Program-made: the position numbers and the translations under genes
Notes under the pieces: generated by a model
What the model was told of the DNA's origin: nothing
The model's database searches: none
What the model saw: the letters and a program-made list of their open reading frames with translations, nothing else
Part shown: one piece after another, positions 47,701 through 59,598 of the stretch
Numbering within the stretch: position 1 is the first letter of the stretch
Layout of the letters: every line of letters begins with the position of its first letter
Origin: Hypericum androsaemum
Taxonomy: Eukaryota; Streptophyta; Magnoliopsida; Malpighiales; Hypericaceae
NCBI GenBank assembly: GCA_963995505.1
Contig: OZ023183.1
Coordinates: forward strand, 15,930,671-15,994,670
Reading direction: 5' to 3'
DNA: 64,000 nucleotides

Positions 47701-50700
47701 ACCACATAATAAGGTTCATAATCCTCCAGTTCGAGCGCTCCATGTTCCTCCTTGCATATGGAATGAAAAAGAATATTGCCCCTAGGAGATTGGGTATCAT
47801 ATAAAGTGCAACCGTGTAATAGTAAACTGATTCGTTCGGCCAATCTCTACCCCAACGTTTGAACACTTTCACCAGTCCTGTCGGGTTCTGCACTGAGTTG
47901 GCATAACCAATTGGAAGGATTACAGCCCATAAAGCTGCTACCATAAACTTCAAAATATAACGTAGCATCTGTGTGACTTTCAAACTCCTCCATGCATTGA
48001 GACTCAGTATGATATCCAGTCCAGCTACAAGGAAATGTGAAACAATATAAGCTAGATGCAAATGAACACGCGATCAATAAAGGCAATGGTACACACATTG
48101 CAAACTTCTGAAAAAGTATGCGTATCACTTTTTAGAAGTTTATAAAGCCTGCAGCTTGCATATTACGCATGAGAACGACGCTAGTCTCAATGAACAAAAA
48201 CACATGAACAGGTTTAGAACTCGGATAAAATTAAGAAGAAGAGAAAAGATGCAGCCAAAAGATTTGAGCATACCTCCTATAACATTAAGAAAAGCGTAGG
48301 TGACAAAAATGCTTAGGACATTTCTGAAAACATCCACGTCAAAGAAATTAGCAATTGATGCAGAAGGACTCCATGCCACAATAACCATAGCCTGAAAAAC
48401 AACCGGGTTAAGTAAATCCTAGTGGAAGTGTTTCTTCAAAATCAATTTTCTAACTTCTAGGCTACCTGAAAAGCCAATGTAAAGAATATCCACATCCGGT
48501 CAAAACTCCGATAGAGGTGGCAAAAAGTGCGGATCTCGACAAAGTTGGTCTTTGGCTGGGACTTTCCAGTGGATACAGATTTCTGAAATACAAAGGCAAG
48601 AAGCAATACTTCAAAAAACTTATCCCCAAAATGGAAATAGCTCCTGAAAGCCACGACTAAAAAAGTGAGAAAAAGTCCTTAAATAAAATGAAACAAGAAA
48701 ATAAAGAAAATTTACCAGAATCACAAAGAGCATCACCCGTTCATACATCAGAAAATAAGGGCATATTCCAGGATAATATTTCAAATACAAAATCTGAGAG
48801 ATGCTGACTTTGAAATCTTAAAGGGTTCTTTTGTTATTTTTATATGTAATTTACGACATTAACAACAGAAAATGACACTATATTCAAAATAATTCTGTCT
48901 TCTGGAATAAGATCCTGCAAGAACTAACAATATTGTCTATAAGTCATGCCAGTAACTAGTAGAGAATGGAATTCGAACAATACCTAGCTCAATTTTGGAG
49001 ATGTGAATTTGTGAATCACTGACCAAATTATATCATAATATCAAAGCCAAAACAATGCAAGAAATTTTATATTTGCCTGATAACATGCAAACATGCACAT
49101 ACACACACGCACAGACACACACGCACCGACACATGGACATGGAAAGAGAGAGAGACCTCTTTCTTAGCTGGATTTTCATCAGAATGAACAAAAAAATCTG
49201 TTTTGAGAACCATTGGCCACTTCATTTGAAAGCATTTCCTAGACCTGGAAATATAGAAAAATTCAGTTGCCAACTAAGTCATAATCCCTTGAGGTTTGGC
49301 TCAGGTGGTAAACTGTGGGGTGGGGATTTGTGTTTATATTCCAGGATCAGGGTTCAATCCTTGGAGGAGATATCTACTTATAAAAAAAAACGTAATCAGA
49401 ACTCAAGGTTATGACACTCACCAAAAGTATTCGTTCAAATCATCATAATTTCTCCACTTTGAATGGCTTGCCTTCCCTCCTTTGTTTCTTCTAGCTTCCT
49501 TTTCTCAAAAATTCATCAAGTTTCCGGGTGTGATCTATGTGAACAAATTTTTTTTTCCAAGCTAGATAGCAGAGGAAAAGTTACCTTATACAGAACCTCA
49601 TAGATTGGAGTTACAACATTCCTCAAAAAGGTTTCTTCATCAGTTGCTTCAGTGTCAAAATGCTCATCCTTTTCTAAGATCTCATTAACTTCCTCTGCCA
49701 TCTGGTCCATCAAGAAAAGATAAGTGCAGTAGGTCATATATTTGAAGAGAATAAGGGAACAGAAAAAAGACTAAGAAATTGACCAGAAACATAAACAAGC
49801 TTCAATCATAGTAAAGCAGAGAACAAGTGAAAAATGTGCAAGGACAAAAGAGATTGAATGGAGGGAAGCAGAGGACAACAACAGCAGCCAACAAACAATT
49901 CCGTTCTCTGAAGGAAGTTTACCAACAAGGTAACAAAAGAAATGATAATCGTTAACAGTATAATAACAGTTCATTTCAGTTTAAAGGCAAGGCAATAGGA
50001 TGAAGCTTCTGAATGTTAGAATCTCCAGAACCATGAAATTGGGGAGCTTTTACCAACCATCAAAAAGCCGGAGTATGGCATTAGGCAAGTTAGCCAATAC
50101 GCATTGGCTCCAAGAAAATTCAGTAACTTATAAAAGATTGGCAATCAAGAGTTTTTAAATTACAAAAGATACACCACTTTGTATGTTATTCTCTCATTGA
50201 AATATTGTCCAAATATAGTTGCGTTTGAAAGAAATCCCACAAAGTAGCAACCTTAGTTAATAGTAAAATCCAAACAAGATACTTGAACAAGGATGCAGAA
50301 AGCGTACGTTATGGAAGATATAGCAAATGCATTCCGGCATGAATCGCAAGTTCGAAGCTTCACCCCATATAAGAAGATACAATCCAATGTAAATCAGGTC
50401 CACCTGTTTCTGGTCACAACCTTGAGGAGACCTGAAGCCCAACAATAAAGACTACAAGTTATTCTGTCACATCCCGGTGGGTTACTCTTTTACATGGTTA
50501 GGGAAGTTTACCTAAGATTTGGTTCAAAGTGCAAATAGTTGCACCAAGAACGATAGTTTTTGAACATTTTCTCTTTTAATTCTTGTACCGTGCGATTCTT
50601 GAGCTACAAAAGATTTTAGCCAGTCCACAAAATAACGGTGAAAGAACTTAATGCCAGAGAACAAGAGTTCAATTTTTAAAAGTAGCAATATAGAACCATC

Positions 50701-52708
50701 AAATTTATTACCTCTGTGTAATCTTCAAGATTCCTATTCCTTACATCAATGTTGGCCAAAAGCAATATCAGATGCTCTCTCTGGTTGGCAACATTTCCTC
50801 TCTTCCATTTGCAGCACACATGAAACAAGATTTAACGATATTAATAAAGACTGCGCTTCTTATATGGAGACAAAATCGAATGATGAAGAGAGAAATCAAG
50901 AATTGGATGGAAAAGCGAGAAGCGTATTACTGGAAACCAACTAATGAACAATCAGATTTCATTTATTAGTTATCATCACATGTGCATTAGACAATCATTA
51001 ACTATCTTCTGTAGTCTTGTACATTAATCTAGGTGTTGGTCTAGCAATTATGTCAGCAAAATTGAGCAAAAGAAAATGCGTATACGATTGTGATTCCACA
51101 TGCTTTCTTCTCTGAAAAAGTACATCTGTTATGTGGGGTTTCCCATATAGCCGAAGACAAAGAGTCCCCAAAGCCATTGAAGGCGGTGCATCTTCCCGGG
51201 ATGCCTAGTTCATTCATTTCAGCCTTTGAAGTTGCATACATGAATCTATATTGAATTCAACTTAATAAATAATTTGTATCCCTTGATATTCGAAGTCCTA
51301 TAAAAGGCCCAAACTCTTTTCTATCAAATTCGTTACTTATTCTATCAAGGCCCTTTCGGACCGAACAACATCTTTGACAGAGAAGTGTTTTTATTTATTT
51401 ATTTATTTTGAGACCAGTATATCAGGAACTTTAAAAGTAAAGAAAACTGAAATTGACTTACCTGAAATCCAAAAAGAGAAGAAAGCCAATCAATTATGTC
51501 ATTGCTTTCCTTTGGCTTGTTGGAGTGCGCGTTATTGGGATTAATTCTAGGAAATGATAGATTCTCAATATTGTGCAGAGCCCGAAGTGCAGCTTTGATC
51601 TACATGTTGAAGAGTCAAGAGATAGTGCCAAAGTAAGCTCAAGCATCTAGACAACAAACAATCAGAGTCAGGAAATCTTAGCATCATTTGCACGCATGTC
51701 AGACCGACCTCCGGAAGTTTCATAACTGCAGGTTTGAGTCCGGTTGCATACAAGGGAAGAATGTTGTAGGGCTCATACTGCCCCTGTTTTCTTTCAACGT
51801 CCTTGGCATAACTTTGCGCCTGAGACAAAAAAGAAGAAGAAAAGAATCAACAACCCACAGGCGGAGATGGGTTATGACAGCTCAAAATCCGGGCCACGTA
51901 CACACACGCACACACCTGATCATCAATGTTTTCCCAAGCTGACACCGTCTTGAGAACGTCATATAAAACAGCTGCAATCTGAAGAGCCTTGGCCATCTCC
52001 TCCCTTGAAAAGTGATCAACCTTAACCTTTAGAAGATAGATAGTATAATGGCATCGACACCAAAAGTTAAGTAAGTTGAGAAGCCTCGGCCTTACGGATT
52101 CTTGGTGTCTTGGCCTTGTCGAATATGGTCCTCGTAGAATTGTTTATAATAGAGCAGAATTTCCGTAGCATCGCTTCTTGCGAGCTGTCGGTGGGTCTCT
52201 AATTCTTCCTATACGAAACATTGACAACAACAATAAGAATTAAGAAGTAACTTGACGAGAGGTTTGGGGAAGAAGAAGCTACAATCCTACTACAATGTAG
52301 TATAATACAATGTATAATACCTACCTTCTGGAGTTTATGCAACAAGTAGGTCTTAAACTGGCCAACGCCGCGGCCGGTTGATGTTGCATCCATCCTGTGA
52401 GCCTTCTCGAATGCGTGGAATCGGCCTAATATAAAAATATAATAATATCATATCATCAAGTAACTAAAAAAAAAAACTTGCCCCAAGGGAGGAGGGGGGG
52501 AAATAGTACAGAGATGGGCGACGCGGGGGTTATCCTGCTCGATGTCGTTGGCGACGCGGAGGATGGGGGCGATGGAGGCGAGAGAGGAAGGGACGAGCTC
52601 GCTGTCCATCATCGCGCTGTCCTCGTTCGGAAGGTCAACCATCATCGTCTGCGCCCGCGTCATCGACCGGCCGCCACCCGGCCCGCTCGTACTCGTGCTC
52701 GCGGCCAT
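38770..52708 (-). CDS. CALS7: Callose synthase (glucan synthase-like), CALS7 type, 42 exons, apparently intact
   Basis: Exons, all in phase: 52708-52510, 52425-52325, 52208-52096, 52003-51916, 51819-51709, 51599-51462, 50801-50712, 50603-50512, 50431-50308, 49701-49585, 49498-49422, 49244-49157, 48582-48466, 48391-48274, 48024-47693, 47582-47530, 47297-47237, 46736-46655, 46570-46521, 46439-46353, 46151-46047, 45848-45754, 45608-45527, 45431-45274, 45000-44877, 44770-44652, 44548-44437, 44344-44193, 43771-43662, 43577-43473, 43387-43319, 43230-43041, 42681-42570, 42211-42089, 41995-41877, 41748-41665, 41106-40994, 40923-40694, 40502-39705, 39624-39574, 39367-39182, 39075-38770. They total 5781 nt and 1926 residues, close to Arabidopsis CALS7. 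The N-terminus [20 protein letters not shown] fits CALS7 best. The FKS1-type region (about 280-350) has [19 protein letters not shown]-terminal membrane segments start near 478. The glucan synthase domain includes [12 protein letters not shown] (about 1130), [33 protein letters not shown] and [19 protein letters not shown]-terminal membrane segments follow from about 1480. The enzyme makes (1,3)-beta-glucan from UDP-glucose at the plasma membrane; CALS7 acts at phloem sieve plates. Intron 15 appears to be GC-AG. Confidence 0.95.
41792..41813. repeat. (AAT)n microsatellite in CALS7 intron 35
   Basis: About seven AAT units. Confidence 0.9.
42760..43018 (+). mobile_element. TRIM-like retroelement remnant in CALS7 intron 32
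   Basis: TATGGAAATTCCTATA (42761-42776), the tail of a lost 5' LTR, is joined directly to the primer site TGGTATCAGAGCC (42777-42789). A short interior of about 115 bp ends in a purine-rich TTTGAGGGGGCG. A 3' LTR then starts TGTTGGAGAGAATCCCACAT at 42905 and ends with the same TATGGAAATTCCTATA at 43018. PBS, tiny non-coding interior, purine tract and LTR are the TRIM layout. It lies antisense to the gene, and most of the 5' LTR is missing. Confidence 0.8.
45081..45331. repeat. 124-bp tandem duplication covering the end of CALS7 exon 24 and its splice donor
   Basis: AGCATTCCTAATG...CGTCATAGCA starts at 45081 and again at 45205, with one visible mismatch (TATATC/TGTATC). The copy nearest the exon (45205-45331) holds the real end of exon 24 and its donor at 45273. 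The downstream copy carries a second exon end and donor near 45149. Use of the second donor would add 124 nt and shift the frame. Confidence 0.9.
49280..49391 (+). mobile_element. tRNA-derived SINE in CALS7 intron 11
   Basis: TGGCTCAGGTGG (49297-49308) matches a Pol III A box and GGTTCAATCC (49351-49360) a B box, with about 43 bp between them, and an A run follows at about 49382-49390. It fills most of the 177-bp intron, antisense to CALS7. A target duplication was not found by eye. Confidence 0.75.
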
Positions 52709-52935
52709 CTTCTTCGTTCCTCGGACAGTAGTAGTGCAGACATTCTCCCATTTAATAATATAATATATATACCCAGGCAGGGAAAGAAAAAGGGAAAGGT
52801 GGTGGGGTTTTGGGACAGCTTTTGCTTTTTGTTTTGTTCTGTTCTGTTCGGTTTCCTTTAAAAGAAAGAGCCGAATAAGATATTGTTCTTTGAGTGAGTG
52901 AGCGAGTGAGTGGCTGGTGGGGTAAAGGGAAAGCC
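52709..52935 (-). promoter_or_regulatory. CALS7 proximal upstream region outside the duplication
   Basis: The 227 bp next to the start codon include TTATATATATTATATTATTAAA-type AT-rich sequence on the minus strand, close to the ATG, and a GTGAGTGAGCGAGTGAGTGG tract on the plus strand. The junction with the duplicated segment is at 52936. Confidence 0.4.
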
Positions 52936-53828
52936 GTTTACCCCGTCGGGAAGGAAGGAATTGGGAAAAAGCTTTGGTTTCGGCGTGGTGTGATGTGATG
53001 AGAGAGGTGGAAGACTGAGTTGCATGCATCGGTACTGGCGATATTGGATTTGAGTGACCAAGGCGCGCTTCTCAATTCAAACTTCCATTCCAACTCTTGG
53101 TTCATCTTCCTGAGACCGGATTGAGTGGGGACTAAAGAAAATTTGTCCATAGGTGGGGACTACATTTTGGGCCGTCAGATTTGATTATCTTTAAATCTGA
53201 TGGTCAATAACCTACCAGGTGATATTGGTTTGCATTTGAAGTGATATTGGTTTGCATGTGAAATGATATTGGTTTGCAAGAGGCTGGTTTACATATGAAG
53301 TGATATTGGTTTGCATGTGAAGTGATATTGGTTTGCATGTGTAATAATATTGGTTTGAGTTAATCCCCATAAATGGGGACTAGCCCAGTCCCCACCAAAT
53401 CCGCCCCCCATTTTCCTTCCCATTAAACCCAAAAATCGTTGAATTTTCATGCTTATAGATTATTCTAACACATTTGTAATTTTTGAAGTGAGATTCACGT
53501 CCTCTCAAATAAAGTTTATTGGCTGAAATTTACATGGACTTAATCTCTCATTCTTTTAAAAGAAGTCGTGCGAGCACAATAAATTATGAATCACTTTAGA
53601 ACAACTAACTTTAATACCGTGTTATAATTTTTATACCTAACATAAATTTAAAATAATCCGAAAGAATGACTATGTGAAAAAATGGCTAAATAAGGACAAA
53701 ACAGGCATACAATCTAATTGGAGAAGCATTTGGGCCCTCCTTCCATGGGTATTTGATAGTCTACGCCTACGGTACTGACAGACGCAGAATGCTTAAATTT
53801 TTTGGGAAAAGAATAATTTGTGGTACAT
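52936..53828. repeat. Duplicated CALS7 upstream segment, copy A
   Basis: From GTTTACCCCGTCGGGAAGGA to TTTGTGGTACAT this segment matches 62043-62921 with scattered substitutions and small indels. It carries the TIR/minisatellite element at 53112-53408, which is absent at the same point in copy B. Its far end is interrupted by the gypsy insertion at 53831. Confidence 0.92.
53112..53408 (+). mobile_element. TIR/minisatellite element, copy 3, in the CALS7 upstream region
   Basis: Left end GAGACCGGATTGAGTGGGGA, right end complementary to GGGGGGCGGATTTGGTGGGG; the first 22 bases of the two ends agree at about 17 positions. Inside are the hairpin CCGTCAGATT...AATCTGATGG and about seven GTGATATTGGTTTGCATGT units. 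CTTCC occurs on both sides (before 53111 and at about 53414-53418). Copy B reads straight through ATCTTCCCATTAAACCC. Confidence 0.85.
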
Positions 53829-53830
53829 AT

Positions 53831-54585
53831 TGATGTGAACACGTCCACTATGGAGCTACAAGACCCACAACCAGTTCGAGTTCCACTTGGACCAATCACA
53901 AGAGCAAGAGCAAAGACGTTTCAAGCTGAGCTCAACGGATTAATTCAAGGGATTTGGACTACAACCAGTTCGTGTAAGCCCGTGGACGTTCAAGGAGCCC
54001 ATGCAAAGCCCATGCACGTGATTGGAGTTATTTTGGACGCATAGCATACGCTATGGCAGACGCATGGGCCTTTTCAGACTTTGATTAGGAAATTATATCC
54101 TTTAGTTATTTCTTGTTTAGGAATAAGAGTTATCCAATAGTGGATAATGATTGTGTTTTTTTAATTCTTAGATAAACATTCGTTTTAGACATAGTTTAAG
54201 TACTATGATAAGTTTGGAGCTCTTCAGAACTTATCTTGTTGACTTTGGAGTCTATCCAGGTCAGTTTTAACCTCTATATAAGGGGAGCCACGAATTCAAT
54301 AAAGGGATCACTTTTTGGCATAAAAAATTCGTGAGTTTTGATACTCTGGTTGTTCTTGCGGGCTGGATTGCTTAGCTAGGGCGTTTGTACTTATCAAACA
54401 GAATTCCCATCTCCGTTTGTGGCGTATTCGTTTCAAGATCAAGGTTCGCGTTCTCACCATTGCTACGGGTCAAAGTTAACCAACACTGAGGTTCGGTGCA
54501 AGGCGCAAAGCGACGGGTCAAGATCAACCATCATCCTAGAGTAGACGGTCCGAGTTGGTGTGAGTTTCTGACGGGATTCATATCA
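53831..54585 (+). repeat. 5' LTR of the gypsy element (755 bp)
   Basis: Contains a CTCTATATAAGGGG TATA region (about 54272) and an AATAAAG signal (54298). These features fall in the part that the 3' LTR has lost. Confidence 0.92.
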
Positions 54586-55057
54586 TTTAGTATCAAAGCT
54601 TTGGCTCTACTTTAGGCCTTCTATCCTTTTGTTTAACGCTTTGTTTATTCTAGTATTCTGATTTGTTTTGCCGTAGTAGTTTGGTACTCAGATTCGTGAC
54701 TTAGTTATTCTTGGTTGTGTAATCTGATAAAAAAAGACAAAAAAAGGAAAAAAAAGGAAGAAACGAAGCAAGAAGATAGAAGCGAAGGCAAGAACGAAAG
54801 CAAGAAGAAGAAAGAAGAGGACTCGGCAACTAAAGTGTGCGAAGGCCAAGCTAATCTCTACTAGCTCCGCAAGAACCAACAAGAGTGTCACGAGAGGAAA
54901 AAAGGCAAGAGTGGTGAGCACATTAGAGAGAAAAGAGCCAAATAGTTTAGTGTAAACACGAGTGAATCCGAGTGCAACATACTTTGAGGGTAAACACGTA
55001 AGGGAGTGATTGGTGAGGTCCATTATTATTTTAACTAACCAATTTTCTTGCAGCAAC

Positions 55058-56500
55058 ATGTCTCACGAAAACGAAGGAGAAAGAGAAGGAACTTTGGACA
55101 ACGTTGACCCTAAGGTATTTGTGGAGGCCTTAACGGGGAAGCTCCAACAAATGATGAGAGCGGAGGTTGAGCAAATACACCAATGCCTGGATATCATAGA
55201 GAATTCACGTGCTAGCCAACAACCACAAAGCATACCTCATGCCCAAAGAAGAATAGCACCTATGGGAGGAATGAGTGGAGATGAGTCTGACTTTGATGAG
55301 GACGTAGGCTCCACAAGGAATGTTAGGAGGTTGAGGAATGAACGCCAACCTAGGGAGGCCAGGCGGAGAGGGGATGACAATTTGGGAAGCATCAAGTTAA
55401 AAATACCTTCCTTTGCAGGTCGTTCTGATCCGGAGGCTTATCTTGAATGGGAGAAGAAGATTGAATTTGTGTTTGATTATCACAATTGTTCCGAGGCAAA
55501 GAAGGTAAAGCTGGCTGTGACTGAATTTACTGACTATGCTATAACTTGGTGGGATCAATTTGTCACAAGCAGGAGACGTAACGGAGAATATACCATAGAG
55601 ACATGGGAGGAGATGAAAGTTGTGATGAGGAAACACTTTGTTCCTAGTCATTACTATCGTGATCTTTTTAAAAAGTTACAAGGACTGCGACAAGGAAGTA
55701 TGAGTGTGGAAGATTACTATAAGCAGATGGAGATGGCCATGATACAAGCCAACGTAGAGGAGGATCGTGAAGCCACTATGGCTAGGTTCTTGAATGGACT
55801 AAATCCTGAAATTCAAGACAAAGTGGAGCTACAACACTACGTTGAATTGGAAGATATGGTTCATGTGGCCAACAAGATAGAGAAACAAATGAAGAAAGGG
55901 GGAGGAACACGAGCTACATCAAGTGCTACTTGGAAGCCGAATTATCCAAAGAAGTTTGATAGGCCACAGGCGGCCAAAGTAGAACACAAGACTGAGAGTT
56001 CTAATACCAGCTCTCAAAAGAAAGTGGAAGCCCCTCCTACAAGAAATCGAGACATTAGGTGCTTTAAATGTCAAGGAATGGGGCACATAGCAAGTCAATG
56101 TCCTAACAAGCAGGTTATGATGCTTAGAGAGAGCGGGGAGGTCGAGACAGAAGGAGAAGACTCGGACCATGGAAGCATGCCCTCATTAGAAGACCTGTCC
56201 GATGAGGAATTCCAAGCCACTGAAGCACTCACTTTGGTGACAAGAAGGGCTTTGAACTTGCAAGCAAAAGAAGAAGATGACGATGCACAACGAGAGAATA
56301 TTTTCCACACAAGGTGTTATGTCAAGGGCAAGGTGTGTAGCGTCATTATTGATGGAGGAAGCTGTGCTAATGTTGCAAGCACCACTATGGTAGAAAAGTT
56401 GGGGTTGATCACAAAAAAATACCCTAAACCTTACAAGCTACAGTGGTTGAATGATAGTGGAGAAGTACGCGTGGAAGGGCAAGTGCTAGTGACATTTTGA
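55058..56500 (+). pseudogene. gypsy gag and start of protease
   Basis: From ATG at 55058 (MSHENEGEREG), Gag is read through PSFAGRSDPEAYLEWEKKIE, TDYAITWWDQF, FVPSHYYRDLFKKLQGLRQG and MARFLNGLNPEIQDKVEL, with a CCHC knuckle CFKCQGMGHIASQC. The protease begins CSVIIDGGSCANVAS; its active site reads D-G-G where D-[ST]-G is usual in retroviral proteases. A TGA at 56498-56500 ends the frame, and the same frame then continues to 57175. Confidence 0.88.
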
Positions 56501-57564
56501 ATTGGCAAATATGAAGATGAAGTGCTATATGATGTGGTGCCAATGCAAGCTGGTCACCTACTACTCGGAAGGCCATGGCAATTTGATAGGAAGGTTAAGC
56601 ATGATGGCTACACGAACAAGTACTCGTTCACACTCAATCAACGAGTAATCACATTAGCACCCTTAACACTGTCACAAGTTTGTGAAGATCAATTGAAGTT
56701 ACAAAAAGAGAATGATGAGAAAAAGAAGAGTGACCAAAAGAAAAGAATTGAGCGGAGAGAAGAAGCCAAAAAAAAGAAAGGAAAAACGGCCAATGAAGAG
56801 AAAGAGCTTGAGAGAGCAAAAGAAGTCGGAAAAATAGAAATTAAAACGGCCAATGAGAGAAAAACCGAGGGGTGGAAAAGGAGTTTTTATGTGGGAGCTA
56901 GTGATATCAAGCAAGCATGTTTTGACAAAAAGCCAATGATCGTACTTATGTACAAGGAGGCATTTTTAAACACTAACGAACTTGAACCACACTTGCCTAG
57001 TATGGTTGTTTCCCTTTTGCAGGACTACGAGGATGTATTCCCTAACGAGCTACCATCAGGATTACCACGTATCCGAGGGATTGAGCACCAAATTGACTTG
57101 GTTCCGGGAGCTACCATACCTAATCGTCCCGCATATAGGAGCAATCCGGAGGAAACAAAGGAACTTGAGCGATAAGTCAATGAACTATTTGAGAAAGGGT
57201 ACGTGAGAGAGAGCATGAGTCCTTGTGCCGTGCCAGTCCTACTCGTGCTTAAGAAGGATGGATCATGGAGGATGTGTGTTGATTGTCGAGCAGTCAACAA
57301 CATAACGGTAAAATATCGTCACCCTATTCCTCGTTTAGATGACATGTTAGATGAGCTGCATGGATCGAGCATGTTTTCTAAAATTGATTGAAGAGTGGTT
57401 ATCATCAAATTAGAATGAAAGAAGGAGATGAGTGGAAGACAGCCTTTAAAACGAAATATGGATTATATGAATGGATGGTCATGCCATTCGGTTTGTCTAA
57501 TGCTCCTAGTACATTTATGCGGCTCATGAATCATATTTATGCGGCTTATGTTGCTAAAGTCTGA
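56501..57564 (+). pseudogene. gypsy protease end and reverse transcriptase, inactivated
   Basis: After the TGA the frame continues with QAGHLLLGRPWQFDRKVKHD, a Lys/Glu-rich linker and LPSGLPRIRGIEHQIDLVPG, the standard lead-in to gypsy reverse transcriptase. A TAA interrupts at 57173-57175. [20 protein letters not shown] and [12 protein letters not shown] follow. Near 57389 a one-base loss shifts the frame, then [20 protein letters not shown] is read. At 57562-57564 a TGA marks a deletion junction: the segment that normally carries the catalytic YXDD box and the connection to RNase H is missing. The enzyme cannot be active. Confidence 0.9.
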
Positions 57565-59598
57565 AGTTTCCATGGACTAGCTAGTTTCTACAGGAGATTT
57601 GTGAAAGATTTTAGTAGCTTAGCCGCACCACTTACTGAGGTGATCAAGAAGAACGTTGGATTTAGCTGGGGTGAAGCTCAAGAGAAGGCGTTTCAGTTCA
57701 TCAAGGAGAAGTTGACAGATGCACCTTTAGTATCGTTACCTAACTTTTCTAAGGCGTTTGAGGTTGAGTGTGATGCTTCAGGTGTTGGAATAGGCGCCGT
57801 GCTCATGCAAGAAGGACAACCAATTGCCTACTTTAGCGAAAAGCTAAGTAGAGCTGCCTTGAATTACCCAACTTACGACAAGGAGTTGTATGCATTGGTT
57901 CGGACATTGGAGACATGGCAACATTACTTATGGCCCAAGGAATTTGTGATTCATACTGACCATGAATCTTTGAAGCATTTAAAGGGTCAACACAAGCTGA
58001 ATAAAAGGCATGCACGTTGGGTTGAATTTATTGAGACGTTTCCTTATGTCATACGCTACAAGCAAGGTAAGGAAAATGTGGTAGCCGATGCACTGTCACG
58101 AAGGTATGTTTTGATCTCAACTCTTGATGCAAAATTACTTGGTTTTGAACGCATTAAAGAGTTATACGCTGACGATACTGACTTTGGTGATGTGTATCGT
58201 GAAACCGAGAGGAGTGCGTCTGGTAAGTTCTTTCGGAATGAAGGGTATTTATTTCGTGAGAATAAGCTTTGTGTGCCTAATTGTTCCATGCTAGAATTGT
58301 TGATACAAGAGGCACATGGAGGCGGATTGATGGGACATTTTAGAATAGTAAAGACTTTAGCAATTTTACAAGAGCACTTCCACTGGCCGCACATGAAGCG
58401 CGATGTTGAGAGAATTTGTGGACGTTGCATCACTTGCAAGCAAGCTAAGTCTAAGGTAAAACCCCACGGATTGTACACTCCCCTACCTATACCTAGTGAG
58501 CCTTGGATTGATATTTCTATGGACTTTGTGTTAGGACTTCCTAGGACTAAACGTGGTAGAGATTCAATTTTTGTCGTGGTGGATAGGTTTTCTAAGATGG
58601 CGCATTTTATTCCATGTCATAAAACTGATGATGCCTCACATATTGCTGATTTGTTCTTTCGGAAAGTTGTAAGACTGCATGGCATGCCTAGAACAATCAT
58701 TTCAGATAGAGATACTAAGTTCTTAAGCTACTTTTGGAAGACTTTGTGGTGTAAGTTAGGTACCAAGTTATTATTTTCTACTTCTTGTCACCCACAAACT
58801 GATGGACAAACAGAAGTTGTGAATAGGACTTTGTCTACGCTGTTAAGAGCGCTCATTAAGCATAACATTAAAGCTTGGGAAGATTGTTTGCCACATGTTG
58901 AGTTTGCTTATAATCGATCTGTTCATTCTGCTAGTCAATTCTCACCGTTTGAACTTGTGTATGGATTTAATCCTCTGACCCCACTAGATTTATCACCTTT
59001 GCCTTCGAATGAGTATGTTAACTTAGATGGCAAGAAGAAGGCTGAATTTGTCAAGCAGCTGCATGAGAAGGCGAGAATGAACATTGAGAAACGAATGGAG
59101 CACTACGCAAGACAAGCGAATAAAGGGCGACACAAAGTTGTCTTTGAGCCTGGTGATTGGGTGTGGTTGCATATGAGGAAGGAACGGTTTTCCGCGCAAC
59201 GGCGTTCAAAGTTGCTACCTCGTGGGGATGGTCCCTTCCAAGTTTTAGAACGCATCAATGACAATGCTTATAAGCTTGAACTGCCGGGTGAGTATAATGT
59301 AAGTGCTTCTTTTAATGTTGCCGACTTAAGCCCGTTTGATGTAGGTGAAGATTTGAGGGCAAATCCTTTTCAAGAGAGGGGGAATGATGTGAACACATCC
59401 ACTATGGAGCTACAAGACCCACAACCAGTTCGAGTTCCACTTGGACCAATCACAAGAGCAAGAGCAAAGACATTTCAAGATGACCTCAACAGATTAATTC
59501 AAGGGATTTGGACTACAACCAGTTCGTGTAAGCCCGTGGACGTTCAAGGAGCCCATGCAAAGCCCATGCACGTGATTGGAGTTATTTTGGACGCATAG
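57565..59598 (+). pseudogene. gypsy RNase H and integrase, long open frame running into the 3' LTR
   Basis: An uninterrupted frame of about 678 codons, without a proper start because the upstream RT is deleted. It reads [40 protein letters not shown] and [16 protein letters not shown] (RNase H with D-E-D residues). Then follow an HHCC integrase zinc finger (ending CGRCITCK), the catalytic core with [18 protein letters not shown] and [11 protein letters not shown] (D-D-E) and a C-terminal domain with [16 protein letters not shown]. The last about 71 codons ([11 protein letters not shown]...) lie inside the 3' LTR, a coding/LTR overlap described for CRM-type chromoviruses. No clear chromodomain was recognised. 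Confidence 0.88.

Noticed and set aside
49297..49360. A tRNA gene from the A and B boxes
   Set aside because: No acceptor stem or anticodon arm can be folded; the A tail indicates a SINE.
8442..52708. A biosynthetic or functional gene cluster covering the whole gene block
   Set aside because: The genes serve unrelated processes (PSII, meiosis, Golgi, callose) on both strands; apart from the PSII pair nothing suggests joint function.
54688..55059. Minus-strand frame of 123 codons, Leu/Phe-rich
   Set aside because: Complement of the A/G-rich leader between the gypsy 5' LTR and gag.
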